In this document: in pieces, positions 19,788 through 27,593 of the stretch
Layout: each line of letters begins with the position of its first letter
Position numbering within the stretch: position 1 is the stretch's first letter
Assembly: GCA_027575765.1 (NCBI GenBank)
Contig: JANBPT010000635.1
Coordinates: 1-27,593, forward strand
Direction of reading: 5' to 3'
DNA length: 27,593 nt
Source of the DNA: Tieghemiomyces parasiticus
Taxonomy: Eukaryota; Kickxellomycota; Dimargaritomycetes; Dimargaritales; Dimargaritaceae
The notes under the pieces: model-generated
The model's database searches: none
What the model was told of the DNA's origin: nothing
What the model saw: the letters and a program-made list of their open reading frames with translations, nothing else
Position numbers and translations under genes: made by a program

Positions 19788-22700
19788 ATGGCGCCCCCGC
19801 TCACCGTCTACGCCCTCCAGTTGCTTGAGAACGGCGAGGCCGGTAAGGTGTTTTACCGCCTGCCGGCCCCGCAGCCCAACTACGGCCTGCGCTTCCAAAT
19901 CACCGCCGGGTCTGAGGCCGCCAACGCCCCCGTGTTGCACACTAACTACCCCTTGGACGGTAGTGCATTCAGCCGGTCCAAATTCCACAGCCGTCCTTTC
20001 AGCGTGGGCACCTCCAGCGAGCTCATCTGCGAGCTGCTGGTCTCCACCGCCGGTCCCTATTCGTACTACGTCGAGTACCAGGACGACTCCGGCAAGGGTC
20101 CTACCAGTCGCACCCCGCTGGCCTACTTCCTGGTCGACCCACACCTCGAAATCCGTACCAAGCCCACCAGCCGCGGCTTGACTCGGGAGGCCGAGCCCGT
20201 GCCGGCTCAGAGTCTGCCCCTCGACGGCATCGTGATGCAGACCATGGTGCCCAAGTGGATGGGCCCTCTCCACGACTGGCACCAACATCTGGCCGCCAGC
20301 GCCGAACTCGGGTACAACGTGCTCCACTTTGTGCCCCCGCAGCAGCGTGGCTCGTCTAACTCGCCCTACTCCATCTATGACCAGCTGGCCCTGTCCGACG
20401 ACCTCTTTACCCCGCAAGACCGCGTCCGGAGCGAAGACGACAAGTTTGAACGCCTACGCGATCTCCTCCTCACTAGTGAGACCGAGCTGGGCATGCTAAG
20501 CCTGGCGGACATGGTCTGGAACCATACTGCCAATAATTCGGACTGGCTGCAAGATCACCCTGAGGCCGCGTACAACCTGCACAACTCGCCCCACCTCAGC
20601 GCTGCCTTTGAGCTCGACGAGGCCATCATGCAACTGTCGGGTCGCCTGGCCGAGTACGACGCGCCCACCCAAATCCACACCGAAGCCGAGCTCGACACCT
20701 TGCTGGCCGTAGTAAAGGACCATGCCGTGCAGTCTGCCAAGCTCTGGGAGTTTTACGCCGTCGACGTGGTCGGTGTGCTGGAAGCTACCCGTTCCGCACT
20801 AGAGGCCCACCTGGACGTGCCCAACAAGCACGACGGTAAGGCCCTGCGCGCGCTCCCGCTGGCTGAGAAGGCCCAGCGTCTGTACGAAGTCGCCTTTGCC
20901 GACCGCCCTGCCGGTGTCCGCCGTAAGGCCACTGACTGCGACACCTCGGAAGTCCTGTCCTTCATGAAGGCCCTGTGCGGTTCCCTGCGCGACATTGAGC
21001 ACGTCCTTCAGCACGCGGAGCAGCTGCTAAATGAGTATAACGTCCCGCGTTATGATCTATACGACGCCCACGTCGCCAGCGCCCTACAGAGCATCCGCAA
21101 CACCGTCAAGTACGAGCGGTTGGACTCCAACGGACCCCGTCGGGGTCCCATCACCGCCAGCAACCCAATCGTGCCTTCATATTTTACCCGCCTGCCCGAC
21201 AATGCCCGCACCGCCAAGCACCCGCCGGGCTCGCGGTTCCTGGCCAACAATGGTTGGGTCTGGAACGGCAACGCGCTTGTCAATTTTGCCGAGGCCCCCT
21301 CCACTGCCTACATTGAGCGTGCGGTAATTGTGTGGTCCGACTGCGTCAAACTGCGCTACGGTACGCGGCCTGAGGACAATCCCTGGCTGTGGGCCCACAT
21401 GCGGGAGTACACCGAGACTATGGCCCGCCTGTTCCATGGATTCCGCATCGACAACTGCCACTCCACCCCCATCGAGCTGGCTGAATACCTGCTGGACTGC
21501 GCCCGGGCCGTTCGCCCTAACCTCTACGTCCTGGCTGAACTCTTCACGGGCAGTGAAGAGGTAGACCGCCTGTTCGTCAGCCGTCTCGGAATCAACTCGC
21601 TGGTGCGTGAGGCCCTGCAGCCCGGTGACTCGTTTGAGCTGAGCCGCCAGGTGCACCGCGCCGGCGGGAAGGCCATCGGTACCCTGGACACGGACTGCTT
21701 GGCCACCGAGGGCCACTTCCGCGGTGGTCCGGACGCCGACGCCACGCCCTGCCGCACCGTCCCGCTCACTGGCTCGTTGCCGCACGCCATGTTTACCGAC
21801 TGCACCCACGACAACCCCACCCCGACCCAGAAGCGGACCAGCGAAGATGCCCTCCCCACCGCCGCCATTGTGGCCCTCACCTGCAGCGCATCCGCCAGCG
21901 TAAAAGGCTACGACGAATTGTACCCTAAACTACTGGAGCTGCCCAGTGAACACCGCACCTACCAGGTCATCCCTGACCCTGTGGCCACGGGGCTCGGCAG
22001 GGCCAAGCGCTCCCTCCAACTACTACACACGAAGTTGGCCGTGGAGGGATATAGCGAGGTGCACGTCCACCACGAGAACGAGTACGTGATGGTGCACCGC
22101 CAGCACCCAGTCTCCCGCGAGGGCTACCTGGTGATCGCCCACTGTGCCTTCCCCGGCAGCTCGGAAACCAGCCCACTGGCCCCCGTGAAATTACGCCAAA
22201 CCACTGTGGACCCTGTACTGTCCATGCGTCTGCACGTCCACGGCGACCGATACCAGGACAGCCCCGACGTACTGACCGGCCTCCCCTCGGACTTGGTGGA
22301 CCTGGACCCACCGCATCTACACGCGGGCCATGACGACCAGGGTACCTACACCGAACTCACCCTACCTGGCGGGTTCGGCCCGGGTAGCATCCTCCTGGTC
22401 AAGACCAACATCCCGGACATCGACACCACCCTTGACGAGGAGATCCGGTCGGGAGCCAACGCGGCGGTTGCCGATCTGGACCTCCTGGCCCTCAACGCCG
22501 TGCTATACCGCTGCGACGCTGAGGAGCGTGATATTTGCGCCTCAAACGGTGTCTACAACGTGCCCAATTACGGCGCCCTCCCGTACTGCGGCCTGCAGGG
22601 GTGGATGTCCATCCTGAAGCGTGTCATTCGTTTTAACGATCTGGGCCACCCGATCTGTGATCACCTGCGCGCAGGAACCTGGGCCCTGGACTACATCGTC

Positions 22701-24401
22701 AACCGCTTGGAGCCCTACCAGGCCGACTACCCAGCCCTGGCCTCCCTGGCCGACTGGTTCCGCACCCGATTCGACCGTATCCGCCGCGTCCCCAACTTCC
22801 TTCGCCCCAAGTACTTCGCCCTGGTCGTCCACACCGCCTACGAGGCCAGTGTCCACCGCGCCCTGGGCCTCATGGCCCCCTTCGTGGTGAAGGGCGACCC
22901 ATTCGTGCAGCGGCTGGCTCTTTGCGCCGTTCAGCTCTACAGCGGGGTGCGTTCCACGGGGCTCCACCCCACCCGATTGGGCCCGGCCCTGGCTGCCGGC
23001 CTGCCCCACTTTGCCACTGCCCACATGCGCTGCTGGGGCCGCGATGTGTTCATCAGTCTACCCGGGCTGCTGCTGACCACGGGTCACTACGACGCGGCCA
23101 GGGCTCACATCCTGGCCTTCGCCAGTAGTGTTCGCCACGGTTTGATTCCCAACCTGCTCGATGCGAACCGCAAGCCGCGGTACAACGCCCGCGACGCCGC
23201 TTGGTGGTTCCTGCAGGCCGTCCAGACCTACTGCCACAAGGCCCCCGAGGGCACGGCCCTCCTGCGCGCCAAGGTGGCCCGCCGGTTCCCGCGGTCGGAC
23301 GAGTATGTCGAACCCGATAGCCCCGAGGCCTACGCCGAGGAGGCCACCCTGGCCGAGATTGTACATGAGATTTTGACCCGCCACGCCAACGGAATCCACT
23401 TCCGCGAGTGGAACGCTGGTCCTAACCTTGATCACGCCATGCGTGAGGAAGGGTTCCAGATTGATATCGATACCGACTGGACCACCGGATTCGTGCAGGG
23501 TGGCAACGACTTCAACTGCGGCACCTGGATGGACAAGATGGGCGACTCGGCCAAGGCCGGCATCCTGGGCCTCCCGGCTACCCCGCGGAACGGGGCCCCC
23601 GTCGAAATCACCGGTCTCCTCAAGAGCACACTGCGCTGGTTGCGCGAGCTGGCCGGGACCGAGGACTTTCCGTTCCGTGGGGTCGAGGTGGCCGGAGCGG
23701 ATGGCAAGGCGGCGCGTACCGTCACCTTCCAGGCGTGGGACGACCTGGTCCAAAAGTCGTTCGAGAAGTACTACTACGTGCCCGCTGAGGATGACGACAA
23801 GACGGTCGTGGTCGAGCCCCATCCGAAACTCATCAACCGCCGCGGAATCTACAAGGACACGGTGGGCTCTTCCAAGCACTTTGGCGACTACCAGCTGCGT
23901 CCCAACTACTGCGTAGCCATGGCCGTGGCCCCCGAATTGTTCTCGGCGGCGCATGCTCGTACCGCTCTTGACCAGGTCCGCACCCACCTGCTGGGCCCGC
24001 TGGGGCTCAAGACCCTGGATCCGGCTGACTGGGCCTACCGTGGCAACTACGATAATAGCAACGACAGTGCGGACGCCACCGTAGCCCATGGTATCAACTA
24101 CCACCAGGGCCCCGAATGGGTCTGGGTCATCGGTTTCTTTTTGCAGTCCTGGCTACGTTTCGCCCGGCCGGATGCTGACGGTCGATCCCCTGGGAAGGCG
24201 CCCCTGCCCAGCGGCCTTGTCCATCAGTTCCACCAGATCCTGTTGGAACATAAGACCACCATCGCTAGTACCCCCTTCGCGGGGCTCCCCGAACTTACCA
24301 ATGCGCACGGTGCGTTCTGTGCCGGGTCTTGCCCCACCCAGGCTTGGTCCGCTGCAACTATTCTGACCTTTTTGGAAGACCTGGCGGCTACTAAGGCTTA
24401 A
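19788..24401 (+). CDS. GDB1: Glycogen debranching enzyme (4-alpha-glucanotransferase / amylo-1,6-glucosidase)
   Basis: Bifunctional cytosolic enzyme that removes glycogen branches: it moves a maltotriosyl group, then hydrolyses the remaining alpha-1,6 glucose. A single uninterrupted frame of 1537 residues, nearly the length of yeast Gdb1 (1536). After an N-terminal beta domain (VEYQDDSGKG near 105), the GH13 transferase part shows ADMVWNHTANNSDWL, FRIDNCHSTP (likely nucleophile Asp555), LAELFTGSEE (likely acid Glu584) and FTDCTHDNPTP (Asp671/Asp675 region). The GH133 glucosidase half shows MRCWGRDVFISLPGLLLTTG, ARDAAWWFLQAVQTYC, DTDWTTGFVQGGNDFNCGTWMDKMG (likely catalytic Asp1249) and INYHQGPEWVW. 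All hallmark segments are intact, so the enzyme should work in both activities. The frame is open about 195 codons upstream, but 19788 is its first ATG and matches the family start; the leader is C/T-rich. No intron in 4.6 kb. Confidence 0.97.
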   Translation: MAPPLTVYALQLLENGEAGKVFYRLPAPQPNYGLRFQITAGSEAANAPVLHTNYPLDGSAFSRSKFHSRPFSVGTSSELICELLVSTAGPYSYYVEYQDDSGKGPTSRTPLAYFLVDPHLEIRTKPTSRGLTREAEPVPAQSLPLDGIVMQTMVPKWMGPLHDWHQHLAASAELGYNVLHFVPPQQRGSSNSPYSIYDQLALSDDLFTPQDRVRSEDDKFERLRDLLLTSETELGMLSLADMVWNHTANNSDWLQDHPEAAYNLHNSPHLSAAFELDEAIMQLSGRLAEYDAPTQIHTEAELDTLLAVVKDHAVQSAKLWEFYAVDVVGVLEATRSALEAHLDVPNKHDGKALRALPLAEKAQRLYEVAFADRPAGVRRKATDCDTSEVLSFMKALCGSLRDIEHVLQHAEQLLNEYNVPRYDLYDAHVASALQSIRNTVKYERLDSNGPRRGPITASNPIVPSYFTRLPDNARTAKHPPGSRFLANNGWVWNGNALVNFAEAPSTAYIERAVIVWSDCVKLRYGTRPEDNPWLWAHMREYTETMARLFHGFRIDNCHSTPIELAEYLLDCARAVRPNLYVLAELFTGSEEVDRLFVSRLGINSLVREALQPGDSFELSRQVHRAGGKAIGTLDTDCLATEGHFRGGPDADATPCRTVPLTGSLPHAMFTDCTHDNPTPTQKRTSEDALPTAAIVALTCSASASVKGYDELYPKLLELPSEHRTYQVIPDPVATGLGRAKRSLQLLHTKLAVEGYSEVHVHHENEYVMVHRQHPVSREGYLVIAHCAFPGSSETSPLAPVKLRQTTVDPVLSMRLHVHGDRYQDSPDVLTGLPSDLVDLDPPHLHAGHDDQGTYTELTLPGGFGPGSILLVKTNIPDIDTTLDEEIRSGANAAVADLDLLALNAVLYRCDAEERDICASNGVYNVPNYGALPYCGLQGWMSILKRVIRFNDLGHPICDHLRAGTWALDYIVNRLEPYQADYPALASLADWFRTRFDRIRRVPNFLRPKYFALVVHTAYEASVHRALGLMAPFVVKGDPFVQRLALCAVQLYSGVRSTGLHPTRLGPALAAGLPHFATAHMRCWGRDVFISLPGLLLTTGHYDAARAHILAFASSVRHGLIPNLLDANRKPRYNARDAAWWFLQAVQTYCHKAPEGTALLRAKVARRFPRSDEYVEPDSPEAYAEEATLAEIVHEILTRHANGIHFREWNAGPNLDHAMREEGFQIDIDTDWTTGFVQGGNDFNCGTWMDKMGDSAKAGILGLPATPRNGAPVEITGLLKSTLRWLRELAGTEDFPFRGVEVAGADGKAARTVTFQAWDDLVQKSFEKYYYVPAEDDDKTVVVEPHPKLINRRGIYKDTVGSSKHFGDYQLRPNYCVAMAVAPELFSAAHARTALDQVRTHLLGPLGLKTLDPADWAYRGNYDNSNDSADATVAHGINYHQGPEWVWVIGFFLQSWLRFARPDADGRSPGKAPLPSGLVHQFHQILLEHKTTIASTPFAGLPELTNAHGAFCAGSCPTQAWSAATILTFLEDLAATKA

Positions 24402-24952
24402 AGTACCTCCTTCTGGCCTGTGCATATTGCTGATGGGTGATCCTTTTGCTTTTCATTGTTGATTCATCAAGCCATAAAATACAAAACTACTAGAGATTAT
24501 TCTCATCTTGACGCTTGGCGCTATAGCCTGTCTTGGTTCTGTTGGTGGAGGGGCAATCACCATGAATACATACTAGTAGTGGGGGGGGCGGGGCTTGAGT
24601 CAGCTATCTAGCATCTGCGACTATAAAATAAGTGTGCCGCCCATAGTGCCCCCCAGTATTATGACGACCTAGTGGCTGTGACATTGCTATTAGCAGTATC
24701 ACGTGATATAGTCTCGAGCCGACCGATCTCACTGGTCGTTCCGCCTGGTGCCCATTCCCCCGCGATCTTGTGCGGCCCCTTCCACCAGAGACGTCTCATG
24801 CGATCGGCATACTACATGTCAACCGGACGTGTCAATGCCAGCGACCCGTGCAAGCCTGCAAGCTGACCACATCCCACTTTCAAATCGTTCTACTATCGAT
24901 CTACTCATTCCCTCCTTTTTTTTAGTCTCCATAACCCGTTCCCTTGCCTACC
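24402..24952. other. Intergenic region with the mS23 promoter
   Basis: About 550 bases. The first 100 hold the 3' flank of the debrancher gene, where CCATAAAATAC may serve for 3' end formation since no AATAAA is present. The rest is the mS23 5' flank, with a TATA box at 24622-24630 and a C/T-rich leader ending in a T8 tract (CCTCCTTTTTTTTAG) that also resembles a splice acceptor, so an intron in the 5' UTR is possible. No gene seen. Confidence 0.5.
24622..24630 (+). promoter_or_regulatory. Likely TATA box of the mS23 gene
   Basis: TATAAAATA lies 322 bases before the mS23 start codon, at a spacing close to that of the TATA-like box of the debrancher gene (315). Inferred from motif and position only. 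Confidence 0.45.
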
Positions 24953-25909
24953 ATGCTCACCAAGAACCTGGCCGTGCGGGTGCGGCAGCAGGCGATTGAC
25001 CAGATGCGCGCTAAGCTCCTCCGCACCAAGCCCGTCTGGTTTGACGCGGTGACGCGGATCCCTCCGGGTCCTACGATCGTCCGCGATCCGTCCCTATTCA
25101 GTACCAATGTCCGTCTACCTTTTGAACGTGCCGCTGATAAGGCCGCCGCGAAGGGCGAGGCAGCGCCGCCAGCCCCACAGCAGGCCAAGCCGGCCCTCTA
25201 CGTGGCCCCTAAATGGCGTGCCAAAGCCGAGCGTACCACCGCCACCAAAAGCGCGGGCCGCACCACGACGGAGGCCGGGGAGAAGACGTCCGAGTTTGCC
25301 ACCGCCGCCGAGACCGCGGCGGCGACCAGTATAACCCTCGTTCCTTCCAATCCCGTAGTGGGCACACCGTGGTCCACCCCACGCACGGCATCGCACCACA
25401 AGCTACGCACCCGCCCGCCCAAGCCGCCGCAGATTGTGTTCCCGGAGGATCAGCTCCGTCGCCGGTTCTATCAGGACCACCCGCACGAACTGCTACGTCC
25501 GCGGTCGGTCCAGGAGACCACCAACGGGGTCAATCGTACCGACTGGTCGCAACTCCACGACCCGATTCATTACCCGGGCCCCGTAACGGGCGAACACGTA
25601 ATTCAACACCAGCTGTACCTCATGCGGACGCACCGCCTCACGGAGCAGGCCGCCTACGCCCGGGCGGTGGGCCAGTTCTACCGGATCCGCGCCCGCGAGG
25701 ACCTGGAACGCAAGGTGGCGGAGGAACAGGCATACCATTTCGGTGCTAAACCCCTGGTTTCGGATGCGGAGATCAACCTGCGGTTGGAGGCTAAGCAGCT
25801 CATTAAGAGCGATAAGGTCCTGGAGGAGAAGGAGGCGATCCGCCGTATGCAGAGTGCCTCGGCCGAAAAGAACTTTAAGAATACCGAGGCCGGTGGCGTA
25901 TTTTCCTAG
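24953..25909 (+). CDS. RSM25: Mitochondrial small-subunit ribosomal protein mS23
   Basis: Component of the mitochondrial small ribosomal subunit (yeast Rsm25). Intronless, 318 residues against 264 in yeast. The family pattern is clear in two blocks. An N-terminal one (about 26-50) has KPVWFDAVTRIPP followed by TIVRDP. A longer block (about 154-262) has FPEDQLRRRFYQDHPHELLRP, DWSQLHDPIHYPGPVTGEHVI, then QHQLYLMRTHRLTEQAAYARA and EEQAYHFG. Between them is an Ala/Thr-rich low-complexity insert of roughly 80 residues, which explains the extra length. The start is the first in-frame ATG, and the upstream frame offers only a TTG. The very N-terminus (LTKNLAVRVRQQAIDQMRAK) is basic and amphipathic, suitable for mitochondrial import. 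The C-terminal 55 residues are charged and probably helical. Confidence 0.93.
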   Translation: MLTKNLAVRVRQQAIDQMRAKLLRTKPVWFDAVTRIPPGPTIVRDPSLFSTNVRLPFERAADKAAAKGEAAPPAPQQAKPALYVAPKWRAKAERTTATKSAGRTTTEAGEKTSEFATAAETAAATSITLVPSNPVVGTPWSTPRTASHHKLRTRPPKPPQIVFPEDQLRRRFYQDHPHELLRPRSVQETTNGVNRTDWSQLHDPIHYPGPVTGEHVIQHQLYLMRTHRLTEQAAYARAVGQFYRIRAREDLERKVAEEQAYHFGAKPLVSDAEINLRLEAKQLIKSDKVLEEKEAIRRMQSASAEKNFKNTEAGGVFS

Positions 25910-27518
25910 ACTAGTGGTGAGGCTACTGGGTCGTCCGTTTTCTCGCCCCCTCCCTTTCTTCTATTATTAAAATTCACGACCGACTTCCAGTTAAGGTGAA
26001 TTTATGCCCAATGTTGATGGACGGAGAAGACTGTGGTTGGCTGGATCGCTGCGTTCTTGGGTAAAGCGCTAGCCTCTGTACGCTGCATTTAGCGTATTGG
26101 ACATGGTTGACGGTTCGGTTGCCCTGCAGTGACGTGCTTCGGTGTGATTGATTATAAATCGCCATGACGTAAATAGCTGGCCTTGGTAGAGTGGATAATA
26201 GTCTGCAACCGACGGAACTGTCGAGCAGCTCCTTTGAGAACGTAATAACCCCGGCGGAGCTGGAACCAATAGTTGAGTATGCCTCCTAAATCTGCAAGGC
26301 GGGAAGTCTCCCAATTCGGATAAAGAAGGGTTTCACAATCGTGAGGTACGCGACCTGCCCTCCGTTCATTCAGCCTTGAATTCAACCTGATTTCGCCCCA
26401 GTGATAGCGTTAACGTCGACCCTCTCAGCTACACCAGACGGTCCCTTGTCACCCTCCAACTCACGCGTAGAAGGTGTTCGACTTGGGTCACACAGTTGGG
26501 TTCATCAAGTATGTACTTAATAATTTCCCTAAGGCTTACTCACCTCTAAATTCACCCCTCGGTTGAGTAGAATAGTCTGGGAAAGCACGCCCTAACCCCG
26601 AGGAGAGTAAAGAGTGCGGCCGGCCAAGAAAATAATACCACTGGAAATTTAACTCACATGTCGTATCGGCCCCCAAAAGCCGACGTCTATAGGATCCTGA
26701 AAGCAACGGCGATGCCATGAAGGAACGATCGCAACCCCCTCAGCACCACTGATTGGCCGAACCAAGTAACTCACGAAACTCTTCAAGGCTAACTACAGAG
26801 CACCAGACTGAGACCCGACCCCTCACACATTTCCCGGCTATATAAAACAACCAGCCTAACAATGAATGCCTTTACCATTTGCCATCTATCTAAACTCGCA
26901 TCGATTACAATAAAGTACCCCTCAGGGTCTTGACTACCGCAGGTAACAAAATTTTTTAATTCTAATATGGTGGAATGGTAAAAACGCAAGCTGTAGCGAG
27001 AGGAATAGCCTACAGTCAATTATGGTTTAGACCGTTCAATTCCTCCCTTAGACTTTCCTCCGTTTCATCTATACTACCAATGCCTGACACCCCTAGCTTC
27101 ACCAAATGGGAACATCGTGAGTCCCGTATATTATTATGTATACAGCCGCTGCTAAGGGAGACCGCTTGCCTATAGTAGGCTAGTGCTAGATCCAATTCAA
27201 AACACCCATTTGTACGTATCCTGTTTCTCAGGAACTCCTTTTGGTATTGCAGGTCAACATTCTATATCTATTGACAATACAGGGCAATTGCCGCGGGCAT
27301 TTAACCGGGTTAAATATAGTTCGTTCTACGCTGAAACGACCGATCAAGCAACCCGAGTAGAGTTTCGACTGGCCAATATCTATTTAATGAACTCTCAAGT
27401 TAAGGTCAACATAGTTCCGTAGAGATAAGTGGGCAAAAGGTTTATCCCAAGGAAGGGGAGGGGAGGGTATGATCTGAGGCCTTGTAAATACGAGCAATGC
27501 GTCCAGGGCCGCACTATA
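25910..27518. other. Gene-poor stretch before the right-hand partial gene
   Basis: About 1.6 kb of AT-richer DNA than elsewhere in the window. TATATAAAA at 26839-26847 on + has only a 24-codon frame starting just behind it. Two small + frames (26975-27175 and 27183-27422) have T- and A-ending codons, unlike all confident genes here, and no family resemblance. The last 70-80 bases before 27519 match, inverted, the 3' flank of the left-hand partial gene. No RNA gene seen. Confidence 0.45.
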
Positions 27519-27593
27519 TTAATTGAGGGCAAACACTTTGTCCTTGGCGCGGAAGTCCTTCTTCTTGGCATTCTCGAAGGCCAGCTTCTGCTT
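27519..27593 (-). CDS. 3' end of a second copy of the lysine-rich protein gene (partial)
   Basis: Read on -, this gives 24 codons ending in TAA, starting KQKLAFENAKKKDFRAKDK and ending in VFALN. Against positions 27-101 it differs at five of 75 bases: one amino-acid change (Asn for Ser), two silent changes and a different stop codon (TAA for TAG). The rest of the gene lies beyond the window. Its function is unrecognised, as for the left copy. The excess of silent change fits two functional paralogues under selection, or two alleles placed in one assembly. Confidence 0.75.
   Translation of the reverse strand, partial: KQKLAFENAKKKDFRAKDKVFALN

Noticed and set aside
23058..24104. 348-codon open frame on - inside the debrancher gene
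   Set aside because: Antisense shadow of a strongly C/G-ending coding frame; the sense frame is an intact conserved enzyme.

Overview
The window looks like nuclear DNA from a fungus, most likely an early-diverging, non-Dikarya lineage. The fungal call rests on a homoserine O-acetyltransferase of the MET2 type (absent from animals), a Gdb1-length bifunctional glycogen debranching enzyme, and mitoribosomal proteins mS23 and bL33m of fungal type. Introns are spliceosomal (GTAAGT-like donors, CTAAC-like branch points, CAG/TAG acceptors). A Rab22/31-like GTPase hints at a lineage outside the yeasts. The species cannot be fixed from this sequence. Coding DNA has strongly C-ending codons; introns and intergenic DNA lack that signature, so exons stand out.

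Layout: (1) 1-101, the 3' end of an unrecognised gene on +, whose mirror-image copy closes the window at 27519-27593 on -. (2) 2785-4994 (-), an 8-exon Rab GTPase with two micro-exons. (3) 7284-7892 (+), intronless ESCRT-III protein CHMP1/Did2. (4) 8936-9512 (+), three-exon mitoribosomal bL33m whose ATG is split by an intron. (5) about 9962-11258 (-), a small basic coiled-coil protein of unknown function, with an intron carrying a 14-bp repeat at both ends. (6) 12183-13949 (-), three-exon MET2. (7) 15649-17007 (+), ArfGAP1/Gcs1. (8) 19788-24401 (+), intronless glycogen debranching enzyme. (9) 24953-25909 (+), mitoribosomal mS23. Long stretches of 0.4-2.8 kb between them hold no gene I can support, only short repeats, TATA-like boxes and one weak coding-like patch near 17.7 kb.

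Functionally this is a housekeeping neighbourhood: membrane traffic (Rab, ArfGAP, CHMP1), mitochondrial translation (bL33m, mS23), methionine synthesis and glycogen turnover. Nothing suggests an operon-like system, a biosynthetic cluster, a virus or a mobile element with its own genes. No tRNA or rRNA gene and no CRISPR array were found by eye. The points worth checking are gene-structure oddities: the split start codon, the micro-exons, the repeat-flanked intron and the inverted duplicate ends. I did not find a convincing new multi-gene system.
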